Notes: generated by a model not told the origin, from the sequence alone. 64,000 bases of DNA from Blepharisma japonicum (GCA_949751835.1 CATKHK010000058.1:62001-126000), one strand, 5' to 3'. Positions 1 to 12,295 are shown, counted from the first letter of the stretch. Numbers and translations are program-made.

Positions 1-1570
1 TGCATTTATAAAATCATATATAGGCATAGATGCTGGCTCAGTTTTTAAAATCCTAACAAACTCTGCAATCGAAACTTTACTGTCGCCAGCTAAATCAAGG
101 CTATCATAGAATAAGCTTGACTGCGTTTTAAAATATTCTGAGCGGTAATCAAGTGTTTTTTCTATACAACAAATTAAATTAAAGATATCTACTGGGTATA
201 AACTCTCAGAAGAGTTTTTAGCATAAGCTTGATAGCAAAGACTTAGTTTTTCATCAGTTGGGCATTGAGAAAGTAATGCTAAACCAATTTTTATCTGGGT
301 AAGGTCTATAGAATCATTTCCATATTGGTCAAATGCGTTAAAAATATTTATTGATAGGCTTAAGATCCAATTTTGCCGTAATTTTAAAATACTTAAAAAT
401 TCTTCTCGTGAAACAAATTCTTTATTAAGTTGATCAAAAGAATGGTAGATATCAAGGAGTTCTGAAAAAGAAAAATCAAGACCTCTGTTTCTAAGAAGCA
501 TTTTAGATTGCCGTAACCGATATAGCCTTTCTAAGTGCAATTTTTCTAAATTTTCAGCTTGATTTATCAATTCATTTCTTTTTTGAATCCTGTATGTCGA
601 TTTTGCTATAGCTTTTTTCATCATTTTTTCTATAGGCATTTTTTCCAATTTCATCATAAACTTAATCCTCGTTAAATTTCCAGCCACTGTTAATGTATCC
701 ACGGAAGTATCCAAGCCTAACGCTTTTGTCTCAGACTTTACAGTGGTTCTCAGAAATTTTTCATATTTGCTTAAAATGGTGAGAGCAAATTTAATCGCAA
801 ATTCAAAACCGTGAATTAAAATATTGTCTCAAACTCTAAGCAAATCACATGGTAAAATATTTTTTACAAATAAAGAAGAAAATCATGAAAAACCTATCCT
901 CTTTATTGTGTTTACAAATGGAGTCAAGTCATCTACTTTTGTGTTAGAATTTTTTGGGTGAAAAACTGCTTTTAATGTAGCTACTAGTTTAGGTCTTAAT
1001 TTTTCAGCCATCATAGCAAAAATCCTTAGTTCTCGATGAAGCCCTAATTTTCGGTTATCCAATGTGAAATAGTCCTATATTTGATTTACTTCTGGGTAAA
1101 TTTTTTCAATGATATGGCACAGCATAATAAAAATATCACTTTCAAGTTTAAATACTTCTAATAGAATTGCTACAAGAAAATTCATCCCAGAATGGTATCC
1201 AATATCTGGTCTTTTATATGCAAATATACTTAAAACTGTGGAAATCTTTTGAATTTTTTCTTCAGCTTTTCAAGCACTCAGTGCACTAATATAAGTTTCT
1301 GCAGACTCTTTTCTAATGTTTTTTGCAGTATTTGTTGGAATTGTTACTTGCTTTTGGTTTTTTGCTGCATGAAAAAAATGTAAGCATTCAGATGCAAATC
1401 GAGGATCTATTAAAGCTACTCAGACTCTATATAAACTATTACGCTGGCCGTTGAATTCGAGGACTAATGTATGATAAAATTGAGCTTCTTAATGTAGTTA
1501 TTTTTATTTCATATGATTCTTGCATTCTAAGGAATTCTGGCCAAGATTTGATAGCTTGTTGTCTAGCCAT
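1..1570 (-). CDS. TBC-domain (RabGAP-like) protein with C-terminal EF-hands, 3' end outside window
   Basis: TBC domains normally stimulate GTP hydrolysis by Rab proteins in membrane traffic. The frame opens at the ATG at 1570, just after an in-frame TAA, and stays open to base 1 (513 codons visible) once two introns are removed: 1427..1442 (16 nt) and 1075..1089 (15 nt). The TBC domain spans about residues 45-270, with RPDIGYHSGMNFLVAILL and WFSSLFVKNILPCDLLRVWD as the clearest blocks. Several codons for Trp are TGA. The C-terminal part has EF-hand-like loops, such as DQYGNDSIDLTQ and DLAGDSKVSIAEF, giving a TBC1D8/TBC1D9-like order of domains. Oddity: the usual glutamine finger (GYCQ) reads GYHS, and no clear IxxDxxR arginine finger is seen, so catalytic activity is doubtful. 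The family call is firm; the GAP function is not. Confidence 0.85.
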
Positions 1571-1919
1571 TTAGATTATAATAATAGTTTAAATTTATTC
1601 AACTTTTTTAAAGATATTTAAGGTTTGTTGTCACTTGTTTCTAAGATTTTATTTATGCTATTTTTTGTTTAAATAGCTAAAACTTGTATATTGAGTGAAA
1701 ATAAGTTTAATTACATTAAAATTTTGTTTAATCTAATCAACTCATATTATGTTTGATCATTGCTGAACTCATCATAAATGGAATTAATTCAGATTGGCGC
1801 CAGCTATCAAATGCTGCAGTTTCACTATTGTAATAATTAAACCTAATTATTATAATAAGAATGACTAATGTTTGCTAAGAGAAGCTTATCAAATTTGACC
1901 GTTTAATTAGTGAATAAAT
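1571..1919. other. Intergenic, AT-rich, no gene seen
   Basis: This stretch lies between the start of the TBC gene and the stop of the Trm10-type gene, both on the minus strand. I see no open frame, repeat or RNA signature. It should hold the promoter of the TBC gene and the 3' UTR of the methyltransferase. Confidence 0.5.
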
Positions 1920-2681
1920 CTATTCATTATTATCTTGTGTTGCTTTTTCTTCTTCATTTTTATTTTCTTCAGTTTCCTCTTCAGTTTTTTGTTTTTTCCT
2001 AGGAGGCAAAGAGCATTCAATAGCTCTTGGCCAGTCTTGGAATTCCACGTATTTAAGCACAAGTTGAAAAACATGATTTACAGCCAAAACTCTGCTTCAG
2101 TCGATTTTTGTATCTTTAAATCTTCCTAATGGTAATTTTGCACTCTTTATACCTTGGCTATTTGCTTTGTCAATTGTTATTCTTTTCAGTCTATTATGAT
2201 CCACAAGCCCTCCTATGATATACAATTTATCTTTATCAAATTCATCTAGTTCTTCAGTAGCATCTGCAGTTAAATAAATCAGCTTTTCTTTCTCATATAA
2301 ATCAATATAATTTTGCTTGCAAATATTAATAGCCCAATTCCCAGATGACAAATTTTTGATTTCCTGTTCCATAGAATCATTAATCCCAGTCAATATCAAA
2401 TTAACTGGATTTTCTGATTTTTTATTTTCTGCGTAACTAAACATAATTTGCTGCTTCAGGCTTGTTTTTTCTCTTTCAGTCAATAGCTCATTGAACTCAC
2501 AATCAATTATGACTTTTACATTTTCAGCTTTTCTTCTATCTCATTCATCTCTATTCAGCCTAAAAAGGGTTTTGGGCTTAGGCTTTCTAATTTTTTTCTT
2601 CTTTTTCTCTTGTCTTTTCAATTGTCACAACTCTCTCTTTTTAAGCTTTTTTTGCTGGTTTTTGGAAATTGTTCCTTCCAT
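1920..2681 (-). CDS. TRM10: tRNA (guanine-N1)-methyltransferase, Trm10 family
   Basis: Trm10 enzymes use S-adenosylmethionine to methylate N1 of the purine at position 9 of tRNAs, in the nucleus, cytosol or mitochondria. The 253-residue protein starts with a lysine-rich tail and has the family landmarks in order: KVIIDCEFNELL, IYLTADATEELDEFDKDK, LYIIGGLVDHNRLK (holding the conserved Asp of the catalytic loop), KLPLGRF, VLAVNHVFQLVLKY and SLPPRKK. Three in-frame TGA codons read as Trp; without that the protein would break into pieces. The acidic tail after PPRKK is ordinary for the family. The start at 2681 gives a typical length and lies 86 nt from the divergent CFAP20 start. No mitochondrial presequence is evident, so a TRMT10A/B-like nuclear or cytosolic form is more likely than the mitochondrial TRMT10C. 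Confidence 0.93.
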
Positions 2682-2767
2682 ATAATTATTTATTTATTGC
2701 TAGAAATTAAGGATGATATAGAATAGGCTGGAGATTAGGCTCTATAAGCCATATTATAATTGCAGTT
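2682..2767. promoter_or_regulatory. 86-bp divergent promoter region between Trm10-type gene and CFAP20
   Basis: The two start codons point away from each other with only 86 bp between them, so both promoters and both 5' UTRs must fit here or overlap. No consensus element is recognisable. This is inferred from gene layout only. Confidence 0.4.
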
Positions 2768-3343
2768 ATGTTCAAAAACACATTCCAATCTGGATTTTTA
2801 TCAATACTATACAGCATAGGCAGCAAACCTTTACAGATTTGGGACAAGAGTGTAAGAAATGGGCATATTAAGAGGATAACTGACCAAGATATACAAAGCT
2901 CTGTGCTAGAAATAATGGGCACTAATGTAAGTACAACCTATATCACATGCCCAGCAGATCCAAACCAAACCTTAGGGATCAAGCTCCCATTTCTTGTGAT
3001 GATCATCAAAAACTTGAAAAAATATTTCACATTCGAGGTCCAAGTTCTTGATGATAAAAATATACGCCGAAGATTTAGAGCTTCCAACTATCAAAGCACC
3101 ACCAGAGTAAAACCTTTTATTTGCACTATGCCTATGAGACTTGACGAGGGCTGGAACCAAATTCAATTTAACTTATCTGATTTCACCAGAAGAGCGTATG
3201 GTACAAATTATATTGAAACTTTAAGGGTACAGATCCATGCCAACTGTAGGATGAGAAGAATTTACTTCTCAGACAGACTTTATTCAGAAGAAGAGCTGCC
3301 GCCAGAGTTCAAGCTATTTTTACCTCTACAAAAACAAACTTAA
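2768..3343 (+). CDS. CFAP20: CFAP20 (BUG22), ciliary/axonemal doublet protein
   Basis: CFAP20 is an inner-junction component that ties the A and B tubules of axonemal doublets together; in Paramecium and other ciliates it is needed for normal ciliary beating. The 191-residue protein matches the very conserved family end to end in length (human about 193). Recognisable blocks are [96 protein letters not shown] and [19 protein letters not shown]. There is no intron and no TGA codon. It is transcribed divergently from the Trm10-type gene. Confidence 0.98.
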   Translation: MFKNTFQSGFLSILYSIGSKPLQIWDKSVRNGHIKRITDQDIQSSVLEIMGTNVSTTYITCPADPNQTLGIKLPFLVMIIKNLKKYFTFEVQVLDDKNIRRRFRASNYQSTTRVKPFICTMPMRLDEGWNQIQFNLSDFTRRAYGTNYIETLRVQIHANCRMRRIYFSDRLYSEEELPPEFKLFLPLQKQT

Positions 3344-3434
3344 TAATTTAGATAGGCTTTTCTGATTATAAAAATATGAATTTCATACTAAAATTTGTGG
3401 ATTTATTTAGATAACTCATAATGTTAGCTTAATT

Positions 3435-4754
3435 TTATTGCCATCCTTGGTTATTGACAAACCTATAGACCAAATTAAGAGCGTTCACTGGCTGGTCATG
3501 AGGAACCATATGGCCAGATTTCAAAACTACCACAAAGCTTAGGTTATTATAAGTCTGTGCGTATCCAGCTACATTTCCATTGACGTTCCAAATGATTTTG
3601 TTAGAGTTAATAAAATTGTTGATATATGGCCAGTTTAAGTTTGCCAACATTTGTTCGGTGGATGGGGTGTTGACTATTAAATCATCTTGACCATTATAAA
3701 TAAGGACTTTAATGGTGTCAAGTAGGTATGGTATTAATGGTGCAGCTGATGTCATAATATCTTGGGTCATAGCATTGTAAATATTGTTGTTGCATTCTGT
3801 CCAAATTATATTAGAAGGCACATGAATCATTTGTTTAGTTGATGCTAAATTAAGCCATGTTGGAAATTGTCCCATATTGTAGTTTGGGTTATAATCTCTA
3901 CTGTTATACACATTGATTCCTCCTGCGTAGTCTACAATAAGAGAATATGATTGTTCCCAGTCATTTAATGCTTGGTTCCAGCTTCCAGTATTGAGTTCAC
4001 TGGTAACTTGGTCTTCATAAGTCTGAATAATCCCAAGCTCTTCTTGGTCAATAATGCCAGTCGCGTATGCATAGCTTCCATAGGTTTGGCTTTGGTTTGG
4101 AGGGTCAGTCCATGGGTCTCCAATTCCTACACCTTTAAGGCTGAACTTAAAAGGAGGGTTTGGGCTTCTATTATTTGATAAAATTTGGTAAGCAATGCCT
4201 GGGATCCAATGTCCTCCAAAGCTTTCTCCAAAGAAATAAAGGTCTCGTGAGAACCAAGTTGGGTATTTATTTGCAAGTTTTACTAAAAAGTTATATAGCT
4301 GTATTGATGAGCCAGTTGTGGTATTTTTCATATCATAAGGAGCTCCTGCCACAGAATATCCAGTCCCCAGAGGGTGATCAATAGTCATGATGTGGAAATC
4401 ATTAGTCCATGTATAAGGATTTTTTTGAGGATTTGTATTGTTATCAATATAGAAAGGAGCTATATTTTCAAAAAACATTCCAGTTTCTCCAGAGCAGCCT
4501 GGACCGCCTTGAATTCATATAATTAAAGGTAATTTATCGGTTGTGCTTGAGATGTTGCCTTTAATTGCTTGAAAAAGCCAATAGAAATATGAAGAGCCAG
4601 TAATAGCGTTCATATTAACTTCACCTGCGTAGCCTTGGAAACCAAAATAACTCCATTGACCATCTGTATCACCAAGAAGTTCTTGAGTATTGGTAGAAGA
4701 AACTAAGGATAAACTCAAAAAGAGCAATCCTATATGAAGAAGCCGTAGGACCAT
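3435..4754 (-). CDS. Secreted/lysosomal serine carboxypeptidase (peptidase family S10)
   Basis: S10 enzymes remove C-terminal residues from peptides in acidic vacuoles or outside the cell. The 439-residue precursor starts with a hydrophobic signal peptide (about residues 1-20) and keeps the S10 landmarks: the oxyanion block IQGGPGCSG near residue 81, nucleophile Ser178 in FFGESFGGH, Asp358 in YNGQDDLIV and His415 in KSGHMVPHDQP. The Trp just before the GGPGCSG block, conserved in S10 enzymes, is encoded by TGA at 4515..4517 and bridges two otherwise separate open frames. No intron is needed. Sequence style is closest to vitellogenic-like carboxypeptidases (CPVL). It probably serves food-vacuole digestion, which is inference from the family. 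The start lies 224 nt from the divergent EF-hand gene. Confidence 0.95.
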
Positions 4755-4978
4755 ATTTATAATTTGTTCACCTAATGAAGATGCTTTCTTACTGTTGAAG
4801 GAGAAAATAGGGAAGATTATTCATTTTTGAGAGAGAATTTAGAATGGGAAATATAAAAATGAGTTTTGATAAAAAAGGATTTAAGTACGCTTCTTAAGGA
4901 ATCTTAGAACATATAAGAAACAGAATTACAGAAATTCTTAATATTGAAATTAATTCAATTAAATAATGAAAATTAAAT

Positions 4979-6298
4979 ATGAGTCAAACAAACGACATTA
5001 CTAAAACAGCTAGAAAGGTCCGAAGACTATTAAGAAACACCCTTAAAACTTTTGATACCACAAACAGTGGAAAAATTCCTTTTGATATCTTTAAAGAGCA
5101 ACTACAAAATATAAACGTTATATTGAAAATCGAAGATTTTGAAGCAATTAAGGACAAATTTGGAGACCAAGATAATAAAATCGAATATACAGCTACTTTA
5201 CGAAGGCTTAAGCTTCATCATGATAGAGGCAGATATGTGTGGTATATGGACAAAGGAGATAATGAAAGCATTTTTCTATCTGGAGTCGCAAGAAATCAGC
5301 AATTAAGTGAAGATAATCAGCTAGGGTTTTTGATAAACTCTCATAAATATTTACCAATTTATAGTAGTTTTCAAGAAAATAAGAAAGGGAAAGTAGAAGG
5401 GTCCCTGATTGGAAAATTGCAGCAAAACCATATAGATATAAGAACCCTTGAAGCGATAAAAGCGCAGGCAATAATGCTTATTAAGGATCAAAAGCCAAAA
5501 TCTTCCTCAGCTACATTCAAATATATCTTGAATTCATATGGTTCAAAAATTCCAGATCAGTTAAAAAATGACTTAATTGCACATTGCATAGATTCTGAAG
5601 GAAATTTTAAGCTTTCTCAGCTATATGATCTTGTCGAAGCTTATAAATTTGCACCACAAGGCACAAAATATTATAATTCCCAGCTTCTTTCCTCTAACGT
5701 TAAAGAGGCTTTATGAACTTCAGAAAACTCCAGCTTCAGGATTAGCCCAGAAGACCAACAAACTCAGCTGAAGAAAAAGCTTTCACAGCAAATAAATGAA
5801 AAATTCCGTATGGTTTCTCAAGCATTTCGATTTTTTGACAATGATAAGGTAAAATCTATATAGGATGGAGTTGTAAATTTTAGTGATTTTTTAATTTCAT
5901 TAGAAAATTTTACAATTTTTGCGACTAAAAAAGAGTTGAAAAGCCTTTTTAACCATCTTGATGAAGGAAATAAAGGCTGCTTAAAGCTTGAAGATTTTTC
6001 TGCTTTATTTGCCAAAAGAAATTCATCTACTCCAGTCCCAGAAAAGTTATCAAATTCAAAGAAAAGCAGACAAATTGGATTTATTTCTGAAAGAAGAAAC
6101 GTAAAATTAAAATCATATGAAAATTCACCTAGGATAAAAGATACTCAAAGAAGTACCGAAAGCTTAGAAAAAGCTCAAAACAGAAGTTTTGACCCGCAAA
6201 ATCTCCTTAAAAAAGGACCCAAATATATTCCGAAAAATAAGAGTTTTTTAAGTGAGATTAAAAGGCCATTGCAAAGGCAAAATGTCAGCCAGTTGTAA
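4979..6298 (+). CDS. EF-hand calcium-binding protein, 434 residues
   Basis: This is a multi-EF-hand protein of unknown role. One 15-nt intron at 5849..5863 (gtaaaatctatatag) splits the calcium loop itself: exon 1 ends in FFDNDK and exon 2 resumes DGVVNFSDF, rebuilding a perfect EF-hand loop. A second C-terminal hand, LDEGNKGCLKLEDF, follows directly. N-terminal hands (FDTTNSGKIPFDIF, then FGDQDNKIEY) are recognisable but weaker. A TGA-coded Trp near residue 246 joins two frames. The tail after about residue 350 is basic and rich in Ser and Lys, with no domain I recognise. The next gene begins only 31 nt after the stop. It could be a ciliary or cortical calcium sensor, but nothing shows that directly. 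Confidence 0.88.
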
Positions 6299-6329
6299 TC
6301 TTAATAATTTTGATATTAAATTACTTATC

Positions 6330-6986
6330 ATGTCTACTCGTATACAGTCAATCCCTTTTTTATCAGGACTTAAATTCTCCACACCTCGGCCAGACTCAGA
6401 ATTACTATGTGAAGGTGAATATATCCCAAAAACCTGTCGTACAAAAAAGGGCATGGAAATAATTGATCATGATTTAACTACAAAAGCTTTTTCACCCTTT
6501 GTAAATAAACCTCTAAATGCAAAGCTTTTGAAAAGTGTTTCAGTTAAAAATTTTCCATTTACAATAAAGCCTAGAAGCTCTGTTTATGATTCTTCCAGAA
6601 ATGTAAATATAAAAAAAGCTGGCGAAACCATGAGGATCGATAAAAATAGTATTAATTTTTGCATAAAGAAAAAAATCAAGGAATTTACTAATTATAAGAA
6701 AGAAAAATATAATGAAATAGAAAAACTTAAAAGAAAAATTAAGGAAAATGAAAAGCAGAAAGAAAATATAAGAAATAAGATTCAAAGCTATGAAAAAATT
6801 GGAAATTTTATTATAAAGATGGTAGAAGAGAAAAACAATAATCCTGAGGATTTTGATAATATAATAGCAATGATTGAGAAAATTAAGCAATCCCATAATA
6901 AAAAGCAGCCAGAGTTTAATGAGACAGCAGCTGAACTTTGGGAATTATTTCAAAAATTTGAAGGATTTTTTAAAGAGAATAAATAA
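6330..6986 (+). CDS. Hypothetical protein with C-terminal coiled coil
   Basis: The 218-residue protein is not recognised. The ATG at 6330 was chosen because it lies 31 nt after the upstream stop; the frame stays open further back but would overlap the EF-hand gene. The N-terminal half is basic and rich in Pro and Ser (for example FLSGLKFSTPRPDSELL). Residues of roughly 115-180 form a Lys/Glu heptad-type coiled coil (KEKYNEIEKLKRKIKEN and so on), followed by ELWELFQKFEGFF. Codon use matches its neighbours. The close same-strand spacing suggests short UTRs rather than an operon. Confidence 0.75.
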   Translation: MSTRIQSIPFLSGLKFSTPRPDSELLCEGEYIPKTCRTKKGMEIIDHDLTTKAFSPFVNKPLNAKLLKSVSVKNFPFTIKPRSSVYDSSRNVNIKKAGETMRIDKNSINFCIKKKIKEFTNYKKEKYNEIEKLKRKIKENEKQKENIRNKIQSYEKIGNFIIKMVEEKNNNPEDFDNIIAMIEKIKQSHNKKQPEFNETAAELWELFQKFEGFFKENK

Positions 6987-7560
6987 CTTAATTTTTCATG
7001 TATTTAATATAACCCTTATAAATATTTTCTTGTGCATTATGAATATAATAATTTTAATGAGCACGATATGAGTTTAAAGAATTTGCTACTTTGCTTTTAT
7101 TTCGGCTATTTGCCTAATTCTTTTATAATCTCTTACTAAAACATTTATCGAATTTTTAGAGCTATTTAATATCATGCATAGCACTCGAAACTAAAGGCAT
7201 CAATTATTATAAATTTTTCCAATGCCTACTAAGAGTTTGTATAAATAAATAAATGCTGCTTTCCCTTCTAAAATAATATACTTACGCCATAACTGCGTTG
7301 GGCAACTTTCGCTATGATTCATATTGTTTTCCTTGAATTTGTTCTCCATTAAAAGTTGAGTTAATTACAAATAATCGATTTGATAATTGTTTAAATAATT
7401 TAACGAAATCTTTTATATGCAATATTAAGTTATTTTAGATGACATTATCATTTCAAGCACTAAAATTCAAAATTTTAATTATAAATCTTTTTTATTTAAA
7501 ATCAGGGTAAAATTTTTATTTGAGAATTATTTCTTTGCTTTATATAATCTTCATCTTACA
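6987..7560. other. Intergenic, AT-rich, no gene seen
   Basis: There is no open frame beyond chance length on either strand, with TGA read as Trp. I found no tRNA-like or repeat structure. Confidence 0.45.
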
Positions 7561-7986
7561 ATGAAAAAAGTAGTTCCATTTAATCTAAATTTAGAATCAA
7601 GAATCTACCCCCAATTCAAATCTCAAAGCAACCAAATTAAAAGTTATCGTAGAACTTCTTCTACTATAATAGGCAACACAAACAAATCCTTACACAAAGT
7701 ATCTCAATCCACCAATATTCCTACCCCATTAATAGAAGAAGATCCACGAGAAGAAATTGAAATGATAAAAGAAGAATTGCAAGAACGATTTGAACAGCAA
7801 AGGAAACGTGAAGAAATGATGAAGGATTTATATCCTTCTGACAATGACTCTGTGCTAGTTACTGAAGAAATTTATATTGAATGTCCTGAACAGAAAAGTG
7901 AGATAGTCATAGAACAAATTAAGGAAGATGATACTAAGTCTATTTTTATCTGCTGCAGACAAATTCTTAAGTGCCTATTTATGTAG
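7561..7986 (+). CDS. Small hypothetical protein, 141 residues
   Basis: This single open frame has a sensible ATG and a TAG stop. The N-terminus is basic and Ser-rich, the middle (about residues 60-90) is a charged helix rich in Glu, Arg and Lys, and the end is Cys-rich (FICCRQILKCLF). No family is recognised. The composition, with Glu/Lys codons and a clear switch from the surrounding AT-only DNA, supports a real gene. The isoleucine/cysteine tail could be a membrane or lipid anchor, which is a guess. Confidence 0.6.
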   Translation: MKKVVPFNLNLESRIYPQFKSQSNQIKSYRRTSSTIIGNTNKSLHKVSQSTNIPTPLIEEDPREEIEMIKEELQERFEQQRKREEMMKDLYPSDNDSVLVTEEIYIECPEQKSEIVIEQIKEDDTKSIFICCRQILKCLFM

Positions 7987-8115
7987 TATAGTGGATTATT
8001 AAAATTTTTCTCAAATTTTAAATTTAAATTCATAAATTCTTAAAATCCACATATATTGCTACATATCGAAAGTTCACTAATCTAACAAGTATATTATATA
8101 AAATTTTATTGTTAA

Positions 8116-11100
8116 TTAAGAAATTCGTAATTTTTCCATCAAATATTTGGACTCTTGTGGGCCTGTGTGCATAATTAAATTTCTAAACAGCGAATTTTCA
8201 ATTGAAGCAAGATCCCTAGGAGTACCTTTTTCTTTGCAAGTCCCTTCCTCCATCATGATAATCAGGTCAACATCAATTATTGTCCTCAGCCTATGAGCGA
8301 CAATAAGCATGGTGCTTTCAGCAAACATGGTCTTTATTTTTTCATGGACGATTCTATCAGTTTTAGGATCAACGTTAGCTGTAGCTTCATCCATCATCAC
8401 AATTTTGCTATGTCGAATCAAAGCTCGAGCAAGGCAAACTAATTGTTTTTCTCCAGCAGATAAGCCAGACTCGCTACCTGAGAGCACTGTGTTTAGTTTA
8501 TCAGGCATCGCCATAACTGCATCATAAATATCTGACTGTTTGCAAATAGTTAAAATCTCTTCGTCAGTGTGCTCATGGAATGGGTCTATATTGTCTCTAA
8601 AACTGGCCATAAATATTATAGGTGATTGAGGGATAACAGACATTTGCTTTCTTAACTGATGAAGACCGGCATTTCTGTAGTCTTGGCCATCAATTAGGAT
8701 AGTCCCAGAAGCAGGGTTGACAAGTCTGAATAAAACGTTCATGATTGATGATTTTCCTGAACCAGTTCTTCCTACAATTCCTACCTTTTGTCCTGCATCT
8801 ATTGTAATATTAAGGTCACGAAGTGCATAAGGATAACCTTCACGGTACCTCATACATAAATCCTGGAATTCAATTTTTCCATTTGTAATTTTAAATGGGG
8901 TTTTAGACTCAAACTCGCCTTCAGATTTCATGTCAGCATACTCCATAAGTCTCTGTGGTGAAATCATTAAAATTTCTACCTCAATCATCGAATCACCCCA
9001 TGAAGTGGTAGGCTGCATAGCTATAACTAAGAAGCAAATGCATAACCCTGCAAGATCTTCACTTATGAAATCTCTCCATGGAACAAGAATAAATGCTGTC
9101 ATTACACCTAACAAAACAACAAAAAGTTCCATGTAAAGCTGATAAAACCTGAAAGGAACGTCCCTGCTGAATTCACAGCGGAAATTCCACTCAAGATTTT
9201 TCTTCATGTCTACTAAGAATTTTTTCTGCATTTCATGAGTTCTTATAGTAGCAATTCCATGCAAAGTAGCATTTGCAAGACTTAAAATAGGGCTTTTTGA
9301 TGCTAAAGCATAAGCTCCAAGATCTTTGACGATTGGCAGTATTAGCTTAGAAAACCATATTGCGATTAACAAGTAAAGGAATACTAAACCTGCTGCTGGC
9401 GGAACAATAATAGAAATAGAAATGAGAGTTCCCCAAATATCGAAAGCTTGATTGACGAAATAATAAAACATTGTATGCAGCATTTCATCAATCATAAATG
9501 TATCTTTTGAAAACCTATTAATCATTCTTCCAGTCTGGTTTTTATCAAAGAAAACAGTTTCTGTTTTAACTACGCTTTCCAAAGCTTTATTATGCAGATT
9601 TTTCCCAGCTATGGTCATTGCATAATTCAGTGCCCAGCATCGCAAAAATGAGCAAAAAAAGCAAACTCCTATGATCACCGCATAAAACCAAACATAATAA
9701 GTATCCTCCTGCTCAGACTCTGACTGACTTGACCATATTGTAAGCCAATATAATACAGCTATACTAGAAACTTGTGTAACAACGATTAGCAATAACATTG
9801 CTACAATAAGAATGTTATATTTATACCCATACATAAAAAACTGATGGTAAGTTTTCAATGTAATTGGAGGTAGGTCTTTTTCTTCTTCACTCAGCCCTGG
9901 TACTGCTTCTCCTTTATCTTCTCCTTTTATATAAACAGAATAATCAATTTCTTTAGCAGCTTCACTTTTGACCTTTTTCAATTCTCCGACAAAGTCTTCT
10001 ATGTCATCTCGTTCTTGGAATTCTTGGTAGGTCCCAAAAAACAGCTGTTTTCCTTGATTTAGGACCAAAAGTTTGTCAGCTTCTGATATAAGGTGGATTT
10101 GATGAGTCACCAAGATGACTGTTTTACCTTTCAAATATTCTTTGATGCAGTTTTTGAAAATATATGAGCTTACCTCAGAGTCAACTGCACTTAAAGGATC
10201 ATCAAGAAGAACTATATCTCTACTAGAGTATAGTACTCTTGCAAGACTTATTCTAGCTTTTTGGCCTCCACTTAAGGTGATTCCATTGTCACCAATACTT
10301 GTTTCATCTTTATTTAAAAACTGGTCAAAATCTTTATCAAGCCTACAGAGCTTGACAATTTCTTTGTAGAGTGTTTCGTTATATTCGTTATCCATTATGA
10401 TATTTTCTCTTATAGTTCCTGAGAGAATTCATGGTTCCTGTCCTGCATAAGAAATTTTGCCATTCAGGTCCACCTTTCCGTTAACCAAAAATATTTCGTC
10501 GAGCAATCCAAGCAATAAGCTGGTTTTGCCACTTCCTACTTGTCCTACGACGATTAACAATTCTCCTTTTTTCAGCTTGAAATCTATCCCACTGAGCACT
10601 TCTCTTTCTTCTACCTCTTTTCCTATTAACTCTTCTTCTTCTGTTAGTAATTCTTTTTTGGATTTATAAGAAAAGCTGGCTTTTTCTACTGATACAGGAT
10701 CTTCTGAGTCAGGATTTTGCTGGTTTTTATCGTCAACTTTTTTCTCATCGGTCATAAGGATTTGTGTGAGTCTCTCGAATGATAATATAATGGTAGCTGC
10801 GTTGTAGGCAGCAATGACGCCTGTTTTGATTAGCAGTGCATAAATAATAAACATAACGGCGACCACACAGAACACTGAACTTACCTCAAGCTCATTTCCT
10901 GAGTGGACATATAAGGCAAAGGTGACTAGTAAGACAATTCCGATCCCTGAAACTCCAAACGAGTTATTAACTGCTGTTACGTCATATTCTTTATTGAGCT
11001 CAGAAATTTCCCTTTTTCTTTCCCCATAAATCAGCCTTAAAAATGGTTCTTCCCATCCATAAAGCTTCACTACTCTAATTCCTTCAATTAAATTCGTAAT

Positions 11101-11883
11101 CATCATAATCCTTTTATCACTACATGCAGACGATCTCATTCTGTAGTAGCTAGATAAGCTAGATAATACGACTGCAATAGGGAATTGAAGGATTAAAATA
11201 GCCAAACCTATAATTCCAGGCCATCCCATAAGAATCCCAACGATCACAAAAGCTCCCGCGAAAAGAAACGGACCCCCCATTACTATGGAAACGGTTGTAA
11301 TCCCACTAAAATACTCTAAATCTGATGCAATTGTATTGGGCATTTTTCCTTTGAAGTCTTTTTGAGAAATCTCTTCGTAAGAAGTTTTGAGAACTTTTTT
11401 ATAAATTATATATGGAACTATAGATTTTACCTTGATTGTAAGCATTCTCAAATAAAAAGCTCCAAGTGCGAACAGTGAAACACCCAAAATGGCTGCCACT
11501 GCTAAACATGCGACAAGTCATATCCCTTCAGTAATCTCAGCGTCATCATCGGTAAAAAAGTTGATCAAGAAGATCATGATAACAGCTTGGACCAATCCTA
11601 AAGCTTGCCCAACATTTAAGATGAAGGTATATTTGGTGAACTCCCACCATACTGTCCTCATTAAGGCTCTTAAAAGGCTAGGTTTTTCCTTTTTTGACTC
11701 AATTTCCCATTCTTTTTCGAGTGCTAATAGAGACTCTTCAAACATGATCCGATCAGGAATTTTTAAGATGTTGTTTTGGCTCGGTTTGTTTTTGCTTCAG
11801 AAGCTGATTATGCTGTAAGCCCAGAACATCCATAAATCGCTGATGAAGTTCCCTTTATCGTAGCCAAACTTTGGTTCTGCCAT
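8116..11883 (-). CDS. ABC transporter, subfamily C (MRP-like) full transporter
   Basis: ABCC proteins export glutathione conjugates and other organic anions, or act as regulators, using two nucleotide-binding domains (NBDs). The 1,255-residue protein is laid out TMD1-NBD1-TMD2-NBD2. NBD1 has Walker A GQVGSGKTS near residue 447, signature LSGGQKARISLARVLYS near 537 and Walker B IVLLDDPLSAVD. The Asp in place of the catalytic Glu there is usual for ABCC NBD1. NBD2 has GRTGSGKSS near 1038, signature LSAGEKQLVCLARAL and Walker B with Glu (IVMMDEATANVD). Four in-frame TGA codons give Trp; the one at 10429..10431 is the conserved Trp in the ABCC motif QEPWILSGTIREN. The protein lacks the extra TMD0 of long MRPs, so it is a short form. 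No intron is needed. Confidence 0.96.
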
Positions 11884-12295
11884 TGTAAATAGTTATAAAC
11901 GGATAGTTAATTACACTTAAACTTATGATAGGAATAAAAATATATACCAAGAGCAGCGAGGAAAATTTGAAAAGTCATAGGAATTTGTGAGAGAATTTTT
12001 TTTAGGGAATTCATTTAATGATATGAATAAAAAATAGTGAATAAATCATATTTTAAAGTATAATTAAAATTATTAGAGCTGATTTAACTTTCAATTACTT
12101 TGAAGTTACTGAAGCTTCTTTTAACATAGTTTCAATGTGGCAGCATAAGAGAATGATAATCTTTTAATTTTAGATATTTAACTCGCTTTAAGCATAATAA
12201 ATGACTTTGTTTCGCTATTTTGTTAATAAGATATTTGATTTTTCTGCAATATTCTAAAATATCAAAAATAATGACTCATAGCCCATAACTGTTAT

